From: an uncultured Alphaproteobacteria bacterium
Lineage (GTDB): Bacteria > Pseudomonadota > Alphaproteobacteria > CALKHQ01
DNA: 5,937 nt
Direction: 5' to 3'
Assembly: GCA_937988735.1 (NCBI GenBank)
Contig: CALKHQ010000325.1
Location: forward strand, 1 to 5,937
Every line of letters begins with the position of its first letter. The stretch's first letter is position 1. A model generated the notes under the pieces. It was not told the DNA's origin. It made no database searches and saw nothing but the letters and a program-made list of their open reading frames with translations. Of this stretch, positions 1 to 5,691 are shown piece by piece. The translations under genes and the position numbers were made by a program.

Positions 1-430
1 ACGGCAGGCCGGGGACCTTGCGCAGCACGGCGTTGACCAGCCCCGCCATGCCGGCCCGGTCCACCGCGCGCGCCAGCCGCACGGCCTGGTCGATCGCGGC
101 ATGGGGCGGGGTGCCGAGGAAGCGGAGTTGCACCACGCCCAGGCGCAGGATCTGACGGACAATGGCGTGGCGGTCGGGCAGCGGCCGCTCCAGCAGGCCG
201 GCGAGCAGGTGGTCGATCTCTCCCAGCCGGCGCAGGGCCATCGTCACCAGCAGACGGGCGAAGGCACGGTCGCGCGCGCTCATGCCCTCGAGCCGGCGCG
301 ACTGGCCGCCCCAGGCGGCATCCAGCGTGCGACCGCCGGCCAGCACCGCGTCCAGGATCAGGAGCGCGACATGGCGGGTCGCGGTGGCGCCCGCCGGCCT
401 GGCCGCGTCCGCGGGGCGGTGGGCGCTCAA
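1..430 (-). CDS. rsmB: 16S rRNA (cytosine-967-C5)-methyltransferase RsmB, N-terminal part (cut by window edge)
   Basis: The reverse strand is open from 430 to the window edge, giving 143 residues with no stop. RsmB (Sun/Fmu) makes m5C967 in 16S rRNA using S-adenosylmethionine; it carries an N-terminal NusB-like RNA-binding domain before the methyltransferase domain. Only the NusB-like part is here. It is recognisable from the helix ILRLGVVQLRFL (residues 94-105), then PPHAAIDQAVRLAR (108-121) and GLVNAVLRKV (130-139), which is the usual order in RsmB and NusB. The catalytic SAM domain lies outside the window. The start is the TTG at 430-428, which overlaps the htpX stop codon (TTGA); no ATG or GTG fits better before the conserved region, and the ribosome-binding site is weak. 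This suggests translational coupling to htpX. A stand-alone NusB is less likely, because the htpX-rsmB order is common in alphaproteobacteria and NusB normally sits with ribH. Family call firm, start uncertain. Confidence 0.85.
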   Translation of the reverse strand, partial: MSAHRPADAARPAGATATRHVALLILDAVLAGGRTLDAAWGGQSRRLEGMSARDRAFARLLVTMALRRLGEIDHLLAGLLERPLPDRHAIVRQILRLGVVQLRFLGTPPHAAIDQAVRLARAVDRAGMAGLVNAVLRKVPGLP

Positions 431-1308
431 CCCCAGGGCCCGGTCGGCCGCCGTGCCCCGCCGCCGGCCATCGCCTGCAGCCGGCGGATGCGCTCCTCGG
501 TGCGGGGGTGGGTGGAGAACAGGCTGTCGATCCTGCCCCCGTGCAGCGGGTTGACGATGAACAGGTGCGCGGTGGCCGGGTTGCGCTCGGCGTCGATGTT
601 GTCGATCACCTCGGACCCGCGCTGCAGCTTGGCCAGCGCGCTCGCCAGCCACAGCGGATTGCCGCAGATCTCGGCGCCGATGCGGTCGGCTTCGTACTCG
701 CGGCTGCGGCTGATGCCGAACTGCACCAGCATTGCCGCGATCGGCGCAAGGATTGCGACCAGCAGCATGCCGATGCCGCCCAGCGGATTGTCGCGGGAGT
801 TGGCGCCGCCGAAGAACATGCCGAAGTTGGCGAGCATCGAGATCGCGCCGGCGATCGTGGCGGTGACGGTCATGGTCAGCGTGTCGCGGCTCTTCACGTG
901 GGCGAGCTCGTGCGCCATCACGCCGGCGACCTCCTGCGGCGTCAGGTGGTTGAGCAGGCCGGTGGTGGCGGCGACGGCGGCATTCTCGGGGCTGCGGCCG
1001 GTGGCGAAGGCGTTGGGCTGCGGGTTGTCGATGATGTAGACCGCCGGCATCGGCAGGTTCGCCCGCCGCGCGAGCTCCGCGACGATGTCATGGAACTGGG
1101 GCGCCGCCTGCCGGGTTACCGGCCGCGCGCGATAGTGGCGGAGAACCAGCTGATCCGAGTTCCAGTAGGCGAAGGCGTTCATCGCCAGCGCGACGCCGAA
1201 GGCGATGATCGCACCGGTGCCGCCGCCGATGAGCCACCCGACGCCGATGAACAGCGCCGTCAGTCCGGCCAGCAGGATGGCCGTCTTCGCGAAACCCGAT
1301 CCAGGCAC
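427..1308 (-). CDS. htpX: Protease HtpX (membrane zinc metalloprotease, M48B family)
   Basis: A 293-residue protein of normal HtpX length. HtpX is an inner-membrane endopeptidase that degrades misfolded membrane proteins alongside FtsH. Two N-terminal hydrophobic segments (about 8-28 and 31-47) precede the cytosolic zinc site HELAH at 133-137 (ligands His133 and His137, catalytic Glu134). Two more hydrophobic stretches follow (about 146-165 and 178-199). The third ligand is probably Glu204 in the EYEAD motif (204-208, the M48 ExxxD signature). FATGRSPENAAVAATTGLL (101-119) is the typical substrate-groove strand region. The C-terminus STHPRTEERIRRL is also typical. The start is GTG at 1308-1306, the only ATG/GTG/TTG in frame before the upstream stop at 1381-1383; purine-rich GGAAAGAG sits directly before it. 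Its stop overlaps the rsmB start, so the two are probably one operon, read from a sigma-32-like promoter at 1359-1385. Confidence 0.95.
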   Translation of the reverse strand: MPGSGFAKTAILLAGLTALFIGVGWLIGGGTGAIIAFGVALAMNAFAYWNSDQLVLRHYRARPVTRQAAPQFHDIVAELARRANLPMPAVYIIDNPQPNAFATGRSPENAAVAATTGLLNHLTPQEVAGVMAHELAHVKSRDTLTMTVTATIAGAISMLANFGMFFGGANSRDNPLGGIGMLLVAILAPIAAMLVQFGISRSREYEADRIGAEICGNPLWLASALAKLQRGSEVIDNIDAERNPATAHLFIVNPLHGGRIDSLFSTHPRTEERIRRLQAMAGGGARRPTGPWG

Positions 1309-1358
1309 CTCTTTCCGATCCTCGATCCGACGCGGCCCCCGGTGGCCGCACCGCTTTT

Positions 1359-1385
1359 GTGGGGTTGCGGCCCCGCCAGTTCAAG
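1359..1385 (-). promoter_or_regulatory. Putative heat-shock (RpoH/sigma-32) promoter of htpX-rsmB
   Basis: On the minus strand CTTGAA (1385-1380) is followed after 15 bases by CCCCAC (1364-1359) and then AAAA. The sigma-32 consensus is CTTGAA, a 13-17 base spacer, then CCCCATnT, so the -35 is exact and the -10 is close. Transcription would start near 1350, leaving a leader of roughly 40 bases before the GTG at 1308. htpX is a known sigma-32 target in E. coli, which supports the reading; no transcript data are available here. Confidence 0.55.
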
Positions 1386-1405
1386 GACTTGGCGAACGCA
1401 CGCCG

Positions 1406-1582
1406 ATGGACGATATATCGCGCATGGAACGCAAGGAGCACGACCCCGGGGACGCCGCCACCCCGCCGAAGCCGGCGCAGCCTGCACAGGCGGATCAGCC
1501 GCGCGAGATCGGCGGACGGCCGGGGCCGGACCCCACCCGCTACGGCGACTGGGAAATCGACGGCCGCTGCATCGACTTCTGA
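1406..1582 (+). CDS. Succinate dehydrogenase assembly factor 4-like protein (DUF1674)
   Basis: A 58-residue protein starting at ATG 1406, with a second in-frame ATG at 1424 that could be used instead. The first half is a polar, Pro/Ala-rich linker. The second half, EIGGRPGPDPTRYGDWEIDG (34-53) followed by RCIDF at the C-terminus, is the DUF1674/SdhAF4 signature (EIGG-x-GPEPTRYGDWE-xxG-x-CSDF). In mitochondria SDHAF4 binds flavinylated SdhA, shields it from autoxidation and helps it join SdhB; a like role in bacteria is inferred from the family. Length suits the bacterial members, which are mostly this short motif. It lies divergent to htpX, an arrangement seen in many alphaproteobacteria, with only about 97 bases between the two starts. 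No strong ribosome-binding site is visible before either ATG. The frame is open further upstream to 1205, but that part runs antisense through htpX and is not credible as coding. Confidence 0.85.
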   Translation: MDDISRMERKEHDPGDAATPPKPAQPAQADQPREIGGRPGPDPTRYGDWEIDGRCIDF

Positions 1583-1979
1583 CGTCGCCGCCGCGGCGGA
1601 CGCCTGGCCGCCCGCAGGACGAAGAAGTGCTTCGACTGCGGGTCGATCCTTCCGTCCGGCATCGGCCGCACCTTCGCCGTGTCGATGGGGTCGTTCTTGC
1701 GGCCGCCGATCACCGTCATCTCCCCCGCGCTGACCGCGAGCACAAGGTCGGTGTGCGATCCGAAGGGACCCTGTCGTCGTCGGCGGGGTCGTCCGGCAGG
1801 CGCGCGAGCAGGTCGGCCGTGCTCCGCATGGCGTCGGTCCGGGAAAGGCCCACCAGGTCGCCCACCCGCGGCGCGGCCTCGGCTCTGTCGGCATGGACGA
1901 GGAAACCGCCGCCGCCGGCGCGCGCGCTGCGCTGGGCGTCGAGGAGTTCGCACAGGGCGGCAATCTCGAGCGTTGAGCA
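1540..1979 (-). pseudogene. Remnant of a DUF2272-domain protein, truncated and frameshifted
   Basis: Two reading frames must be joined to give a sensible protein. From 1979 to about 1770 one frame gives LEIAALCELLDAQRSARAGG, then RVGDLVGLSRTDAMRSTADL and LLARLPDDPADDD. Near 1758-1785 the signal passes to the next frame, which gives FGSHTDLVLAVSAGEMTVIG followed by GRKNDPIDTAKVRPMPDGRID and ending KHFFVLRAA near 1606. The order PxxGDLVxxSR, SHxDLVxAV, VIGG and a final FFVLR resembles the C-terminal half of DUF2272 proteins, a family of unknown function that I recognise from memory only. The join needs one missing base or two extra bases. The N-terminal half is absent: a stop (TAA at 1982-1980) sits directly upstream in the first frame and no ATG/GTG/TTG precedes the first conserved block. 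The tail in the second frame runs to a TAG at 1540 across the 3' end of the SdhAF4 gene on the other strand. A sequencing error could explain the shift but not the missing N-terminus. Confidence 0.55.
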
Positions 1980-1982
1980 TTA

Positions 1983-2124
1983 CACACTTGGATATGACTG
2001 CTGCTCCCCGAGCGGTCAGCTTGTGCGAAAGATCACGCCACGGAACTGGGGAAGGTCACCAGGTTGCGCGGGCGCGTAGCGCCGCGTGCACATCAGCGTT
2101 CGTTCGGATGGATGCCGCCGGCGT
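1983..2124. other. Non-coding gap between the DUF2272 remnant and chvG
   Basis: No frame carries a recognisable protein here; all three minus-strand frames are stopped between chvG and the remnant. A short perfect hairpin, GGCGC-GTA-GCGCC, lies at 2071-2083 just downstream of chvG but has no T-tract, so it is at best a weak transcription end. I see no transposase fragment or terminal repeats that would explain the truncated neighbour. Confidence 0.35.
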
Positions 2125-3852
2125 TCAGCCCGCGTAGGGCAGCCGGACGACGAACCGCGCGCCCAGCACCTTGCCGGTCTCGTCCACCCGGTTCTGGGCG
2201 TGCAGGGTCCCGCCCTGCGCCTCGACGATCTGCTTCGAGATGTTCAGGCCCAGCCCGGAGTTGTTGCCGAAGGCGTCTCCTTCGGGCCGCTCGGAGTAGA
2301 AGCGCTCGAAGATCTTCTCCTCCTTGCCGGGCGGAATGCCGGGACCGACGTCGTCGATCATGATCGTCACCGCGTCGGCGCCGTTGAGCACGGTGGTGGT
2401 GATGTCGCCGCCCTTCGGGCTGAAGCTGATGGCGTTGCCGATGATGTTCTGGAACACCTGCATCAGCCGGCTCTCGATCCCGGGCACCACCAGCGGCTCC
2501 CGTGGCCGGTTCAGCACGAAGTTCAGCGGCTTGGCGCTGTCCTCGGCGTGCATCGCCCGGTAGATCTCCATCAGGCTGTCGAGCAGTACCCCGAGGTCCA
2601 CCGGTTCCGCCCGCGTGCGCGACAGCTCCGCGTCGAGGCGGGAGGCGTCGGAGATGTCGGTGATCAGCCGGTCGAGCCGCCGCACGTCCTGCTCGATGAT
2701 CGCCATCAGCCGCGCCTGCCGCTCCGGGTCGGTTACCCGCCCGACCGTCTCCACCGCCGAGCGCAGCGACGCCAGCGGGTTCTTGATCTCGTGGGAGACA
2801 TCGGCGGCGAAGCGCTCGATCGCGTCCATGCGCGTATAGAGGGCGCGGGTCATGTCGCGGATACTGCCGGAGAGATCGCCGATCTCGTCGTTGCGGTCGC
2901 GAAAGTCGGGGATGATGACATCGCGCCCCTGGCCGTGCCGTACCCTCTCCGCTGCCGCGGCCAGCCGCCGGATCGGCCGGGCGATGGTGCCCGCGAGGTA
3001 CAGCGACAGCATCACCGTCACCGCGATCGCCAGCACGAAGATCTTCAGGATGTCGATGCGGACGCTGCGCAGGCTCGCCTCGATCTCGCTGCCGTCCTTG
3101 GACAGCAGCAGCACGCCGACGACGGTGCGCAGCGCCACCACCGGGATGGCGACACTGAGCGCGAGCTCGCCGTTCTCCCGCACCCGCACCCGCTGGGCGG
3201 GCGACCCGTTGTAGGCCTCCATCACCTCGTCGTAGTCAAAGGCGAACTGGATCGGCGCCTCCTCGTAGCGCTCGAGGTCGCGCTCGTAGGGGACGAGGTC
3301 GAAGATCGCGTCGTAGACCGCGAGCAGCAGGTTGCCGAAGTCCGGCTCGTCGATCGGCGGCAGCTCCTTGATCGCCACCACGCCGCCGGACCCGATGAGC
3401 TGGCGGCTGTCCACCACCAGCTCGCCGGTGATCGAGAACAGGCGGGCGCGCAGCGCGTTGGGCACGGAGCGGAACTGCGTCGGGCTCGCCAGCCGCCGGA
3501 CGATGCGGGCGGCGACGTCGTCGATCAGCACCTGCTCGCCCGTCGCGTCGGGGGCGACCGCGGATTCGCCCAGCGCGCCGGCGAAGATCTCGCCCTGGAC
3601 CCGCAGCGAATCCAGCTCGGCCGCGATCAGCCGCTGGCGGTACTCGTCCATGTAGAGGATGGCGCCCACCAGCATGCCCAGCGGGATCAGGTTCAGCACC
3701 AGGATGCGCCGGGTCAGCGGAGACAGCCAGCGCCGCCGCCGCCGGCTCAGGCGCGGCGGGCGGCGACGGGCCTCGTTGGCCCGCGGCTCGGCCGCCGGCC
3801 GCGCGTCTGCTGGGTCAGCCGTTCGCGCCGCGTGGTGGACGTCGGCCGTCAC
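2125..3852 (-). CDS. chvG: Sensor histidine kinase ChvG (ExoS/BvrS family)
   Basis: A 575-residue membrane kinase that phosphorylates ChvI; in rhizobia, Agrobacterium and Brucella this pair responds to acid, host entry and envelope stress. Counting from the chosen start: an Arg-rich cytoplasmic tail with RRRRRWLSPLTRRILVLN (37-54), a first membrane helix (about 49-67), a periplasmic sensor domain (about 68-268), a second membrane helix (about 269-288), HAMP (about 289-342), the H-box FAADVSHEIKNPLASLRSAV with phospho-acceptor His354, the N-box NIIGNAISFS (Asn473), G1 DDVGPGIP (500-507) and G2 NNSGLGL (530-536). All catalytic boxes are intact. I chose GTG at 3852 because GGGGAG lies five bases upstream. 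The ATG at 3903 would add 17 residues, MPLLHASGTGAAIRGDD, but lacks a ribosome-binding site. It follows chvI by 140 bases, and hprK and PTS genes do not follow it. In some relatives the periplasmic inhibitor ExoR controls ChvG; no exoR is in this window. Confidence 0.93.
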   Translation of the reverse strand: MTADVHHAARTADPADARPAAEPRANEARRRPPRLSRRRRRWLSPLTRRILVLNLIPLGMLVGAILYMDEYRQRLIAAELDSLRVQGEIFAGALGESAVAPDATGEQVLIDDVAARIVRRLASPTQFRSVPNALRARLFSITGELVVDSRQLIGSGGVVAIKELPPIDEPDFGNLLLAVYDAIFDLVPYERDLERYEEAPIQFAFDYDEVMEAYNGSPAQRVRVRENGELALSVAIPVVALRTVVGVLLLSKDGSEIEASLRSVRIDILKIFVLAIAVTVMLSLYLAGTIARPIRRLAAAAERVRHGQGRDVIIPDFRDRNDEIGDLSGSIRDMTRALYTRMDAIERFAADVSHEIKNPLASLRSAVETVGRVTDPERQARLMAIIEQDVRRLDRLITDISDASRLDAELSRTRAEPVDLGVLLDSLMEIYRAMHAEDSAKPLNFVLNRPREPLVVPGIESRLMQVFQNIIGNAISFSPKGGDITTTVLNGADAVTIMIDDVGPGIPPGKEEKIFERFYSERPEGDAFGNNSGLGLNISKQIVEAQGGTLHAQNRVDETGKVLGARFVVRLPYAG

Positions 3853-3857
3853 GTCAT

Positions 3858-3863
3858 CTCCCC
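3858..3863 (-). promoter_or_regulatory. Ribosome-binding site deciding the chvG start
   Basis: GGGGAG on the minus strand stands five bases before GTG 3852-3850. The longer candidate start, ATG at 3903, is preceded by ACGTCCCCGAACGCCCG, which has no Shine-Dalgarno character. This favours the shorter protein. Confidence 0.6.
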
Positions 3864-3917
3864 GGATTGCCGCGCCGGTGCCGGAGGCGTGGAGAAGGGG
3901 CATGCGGGCGTTCGGGG

Positions 3918-3967
3918 ACGTGCGCGTACCGACCCGCGCCCGGCATGCCGGCCAGGGCGGCGCACGT
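3918..3967 (-). other. Nested inverted-repeat structure between chvI and chvG
   Basis: Read on the minus strand, ACGTGCGC (3967-3960) pairs perfectly with GCGCACGT (3925-3918). Directly inside it, CGCCC-T-GGC pairs with GCC-GGGCG around a CGGCAT loop, giving eight base pairs with one bulged T; the same stretch holds the 12-base palindrome CCGGCATGCCGG (3940-3951). An 11-base spacer, CGGGTCGGTAC, separates the inner stem from the outer right arm. There is no T-tract, so it is not a classic terminator. It could tune the chvG:chvI ratio, protect the chvI mRNA 3' end, or be a protein-binding site. Confidence 0.5.
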
Positions 3968-3992
3968 ACCGGACGGAGCGCTTCGGCGGCTT

Positions 3993-4691
3993 TCAGCCTT
4001 CCTTGTAGCGGTAGCCGATGCCGTAGAGCGTCTCGATCTGCGCGAAGTTCTCATCGACCTCCCGGAACTTCTTGCGCAGGCGCTTGATGTGGCTGTCGAT
4101 GGTGCGGTCGTCGACATAGATGCTCTCGCCATAGGCCGCGTCCATCAGCTGGTTGCGGTTCTTGACGTGGCCGGGGCGGATGGCGAGCGCCTGAAGCAGC
4201 AGGAACTCGGTGACCGTCAGGTTGACCGGCACCCCCTTCCAGGTGGACAGGTGCCGTTCCGGGTCCAGCACCAGGTCGCCGCGCACGATCATCGACTTCG
4301 ACGACGACGCCTCGCCCGAGCTCTCCATGTCGGCGCGCCGCAGCAGGGTGCGGATGCGCTCGATAAGCAGCCGCTGCGAGAAGGGCTTGGTGATGTAGTC
4401 GTCCGCGCCCATCCGCAGGCCGAGCAGCTCGTCCACCTCGTCGTCCTTCGAGGTGAGGAAGATCACCGGCATGGTGGACACCTTGCGCAGCCGGGTCAGC
4501 AGCTCCATGCCGTCCATGCGCGGCATCTTGATGTCGAGGATCGCCACGTCGGTGGGCTTGGCGGTGAGCCCACGCAGCGCCTCCTCGCCGTCGCTGTAGG
4601 TGCGGACGTCGAACCCTTCCGCCTCAAGCGCCATGCTCACCGAAGTCAGGATATTGCGGTCGTCATCGACCAGTGCAACCGAGTGTGGCAC
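3993..4691 (-). CDS. chvI: Response regulator ChvI (OmpR/PhoB family)
   Basis: A 232-residue transcription factor, partner of the downstream kinase. The receiver domain (about 3-118) has the acidic pocket in ALVDDDRNILTSVSMALEAEG (6-26), phospho-acceptor Asp53 in ILDIKMPRMDGMELL, switch Thr80 in VIFLTSKDDEVDELLG and Lys102 in TKPFSQRLL. The winged-helix DNA-binding domain (about 135-231) includes LTVTEFLLLQAL, DDRTIDSHIKRLRKKF (the recognition-helix region) and the end TLYGIGYRYKEG. DDDRNILTSVS and TKPFSQRLL are typical of ChvI rather than PhoB or OmpR in general. The start is GTG at 4691, ten bases after a perfect AGGAGG; an ATG at 4733 would add 14 residues and place that ribosome-binding site inside the gene. 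It is first in a probable chvI-chvG operon with a promoter near 4766-4793. Autoregulation is common in this family but not shown here. Confidence 0.95.
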   Translation of the reverse strand: MPHSVALVDDDRNILTSVSMALEAEGFDVRTYSDGEEALRGLTAKPTDVAILDIKMPRMDGMELLTRLRKVSTMPVIFLTSKDDEVDELLGLRMGADDYITKPFSQRLLIERIRTLLRRADMESSGEASSSKSMIVRGDLVLDPERHLSTWKGVPVNLTVTEFLLLQALAIRPGHVKNRNQLMDAAYGESIYVDDRTIDSHIKRLRKKFREVDENFAQIETLYGIGYRYKEG

Positions 4692-4701
4692 GTGCCAAAG
4701 G

Positions 4702-4707
4702 CCTCCT
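4702..4707 (-). promoter_or_regulatory. Ribosome-binding site of chvI
   Basis: Perfect AGGAGG (within AGGAGAGGAGG) on the minus strand, ten bases before GTG 4691-4689. It fixes the start downstream of the ATG at 4733 and gives a protein whose N-terminus (VPHSVALVDDD) matches the short leader usual in ChvI. Confidence 0.7.
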
Positions 4708-4765
4708 CTCCTGCCGCCGCGGTCCGCAGCCATCCCATGACTCGCGAGCGGAATTCATGGCCGTG

Positions 4766-4793
4766 ATTATGCATTTTTTTTGGCCGTTGTCTC
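4766..4793 (-). promoter_or_regulatory. Probable sigma-70-type promoter of chvI-chvG with an A-tract spacer
   Basis: On the minus strand GAGACA (4793-4788, four of six to TTGACA) is followed after 16 bases by CATAAT (4771-4766, five of six to TATAAT). The spacer contains an A8 run (4781-4774), the most AT-rich spot in an otherwise GC-rich window. Transcription would begin near 4760, giving a leader of about 65-70 bases before the chvI GTG. The leader contains the palindrome CTCGCGAG (4741-4748). Confidence 0.5.
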
Positions 4794-4811
4794 AGGATCG
4801 CGTCGAATTCT

Positions 4812-4847
4812 TGGCGAGACGCCAGTTGCGCCCGGTCCCGGCCGGGC
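4812..4847. other. Two short hairpins upstream of the chvI promoter
   Basis: TGGCG-AGA-CGCCA (4812-4824) is a five-pair stem with a three-base loop, and GCCCGG-TCCCGG-CCGGGC (4830-4847) is a six-pair stem that also contains the palindrome CCCGGCCGGG (4837-4846). They lie 20-55 bases upstream of the -35 box, where a regulator could bind, but GC-rich DNA yields such repeats by chance. Confidence 0.25.
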
Positions 4848-4891
4848 CGCGGTCTAGCCCAGCCGAGGGCAAGTTTCAATGGCCTCCGCGC

Positions 4892-4923
4892 CGCGCCGGC
4901 GCCTGCACGGGAACGCCGGCGCG
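4892..4923 (-). terminator. Terminator-like GC hairpin after the short-chain dehydrogenase gene
   Basis: A perfect ten-base inverted repeat, CGCGCCGGCG at 4892-4901 and CGCCGGCGCG at 4914-4923, with a 12-base loop. It begins 18 bases past the stop of the dehydrogenase and lies before the chvI promoter on the same strand, the expected place for a transcription end. No T-run follows on the minus strand, so it may be Rho-assisted or only a 3'-end stabiliser. Confidence 0.45.
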
Positions 4924-4941
4924 TGCCGCCGCGACCCGGGA

Positions 4942-5691
4942 TCAGCGGCCGGAGGAGACGTCGAGGGTGGTGGCGGAGACGTAGCTCGCCTGGTCCGACA
5001 TCAGCCAGACCACGGCCTCCGCCACCTCGGCCGCGGTGCCGGCCCGGCCGGCGCAGGGAACGGACTCCGCAGCCGCGCGGAAGGCGTCGCCCTTGCCGTA
5101 GATCTCGTGGATCTCGGTGTCGATCAGTCCTGGCCGCACCGCGACGACCCGGATTCCCTCGCGGCCGACCTCCCGGGCGAGGCCGATGGTGAAGGAGTCG
5201 ATGCCGCCCTTGGTCAGCGCATAGGGCACCATGCCCGGCATGCCGCCGGTGCGGGCGGCGATCGACGACAGGTTGACGATGACCCCGCCGCGGCCGCCGT
5301 GCCGGGTGGACATGCGCTTCACCGCTGCCTGGGCGGCGATCACGTAGCCGGTGAGGTTGACCGCCCACAGCCGCGCCAGATCCTCCGGTTTCTGCTCGTC
5401 GACCCGTTTCACCGCGCCGATGATACCGGCGTTGTTGACCAGCGCGTCGATCCGGCCGAACGCCTTGTCCACCGCCGCGAACATCTCCTCGATCGCTCCG
5501 GGATCGCCCATGTCGGCGCGGAACGTCTCGACGGTGCCGCCGTCGGCCTGGATCAGGGCCGCGACCGCGTCAGCCTTCCCCGGACTGGAATGGTAGTTGA
5601 GCGCGACCTTCCAGCCGGCCTGCGCTGCCCGGCGGGCGACGGCCGCGCCGATCCCCCGGCTGCCGCCGGTCACCAGGACAACCTTGTCCAT
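4942..5691 (-). CDS. Short-chain dehydrogenase/reductase, YgfF-like
   Basis: A 249-residue classical SDR oxidoreductase. The Rossmann cofactor loop TGGSRGIG is at 8-15; Arg12 and the NYHSS segment after the second strand suggest NADP(H), an inference from family trends. NNAG is at 86-89, the structural Asn is Asn112 in VNLTG, and the catalytic set is Ser143 (VNLSS), Tyr157 and Lys161 in YALTK. The gap from Ser to Tyr is one longer than in FabG, as in the YgfF subgroup, and RPGLIDTEIHEIYG (186-199) followed by AGRAGTAAEVAEAVVWLMSD also matches that subgroup. Substrate unknown. Start ATG 5691 has AAGGAG five bases upstream. The gene is transcribed away from a probable sugar-acid kinase, so a polyol or sugar-derivative substrate is possible, but FabG-like and glucose dehydrogenase-like roles cannot be told apart from sequence alone. 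A GC hairpin follows it. Confidence 0.88.
   Translation of the reverse strand: MDKVVLVTGGSRGIGAAVARRAAQAGWKVALNYHSSPGKADAVAALIQADGGTVETFRADMGDPGAIEEMFAAVDKAFGRIDALVNNAGIIGAVKRVDEQKPEDLARLWAVNLTGYVIAAQAAVKRMSTRHGGRGGVIVNLSSIAARTGGMPGMVPYALTKGGIDSFTIGLAREVGREGIRVVAVRPGLIDTEIHEIYGKGDAFRAAAESVPCAGRAGTAAEVAEAVVWLMSDQASYVSATTLDVSSGR

Noticed and set aside
1205..1405. A longer start at 1205 for the SdhAF4-type gene
   Set aside because: The extra 67 residues lie antisense to htpX and its promoter and show no family similarity; ATG 1406 gives the normal length.
508..2079. A 523-residue open frame on the plus strand opposite htpX and across the SdhAF4 gene
   Set aside because: Low-complexity composition with no motif; it overlaps two recognised genes in the wrong frame or strand.
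1980..2124. Insertion-sequence scar behind the truncation of the DUF2272 gene
   Set aside because: I looked for terminal inverted repeats, target duplications and transposase-like sequence on both strands and found none.
3853..3903. ATG at 3903 as the chvG start
   Set aside because: No ribosome-binding site precedes it, while GTG 3852 has GGGGAG at five bases. It is kept as an alternative.
2086..4008. A 640-residue open frame on the plus strand opposite chvG
   Set aside because: It is antisense to a fully recognisable kinase, its composition is His/Arg/Asp/Val-rich with no domain, and long antisense frames are expected in GC-rich coding DNA.
4774..4781. T8 run as an intrinsic terminator on the plus strand
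   Set aside because: No stable stem directly precedes it on the plus strand and no plus-strand gene lies upstream; it reads better as an A-tract in the chvI promoter spacer.
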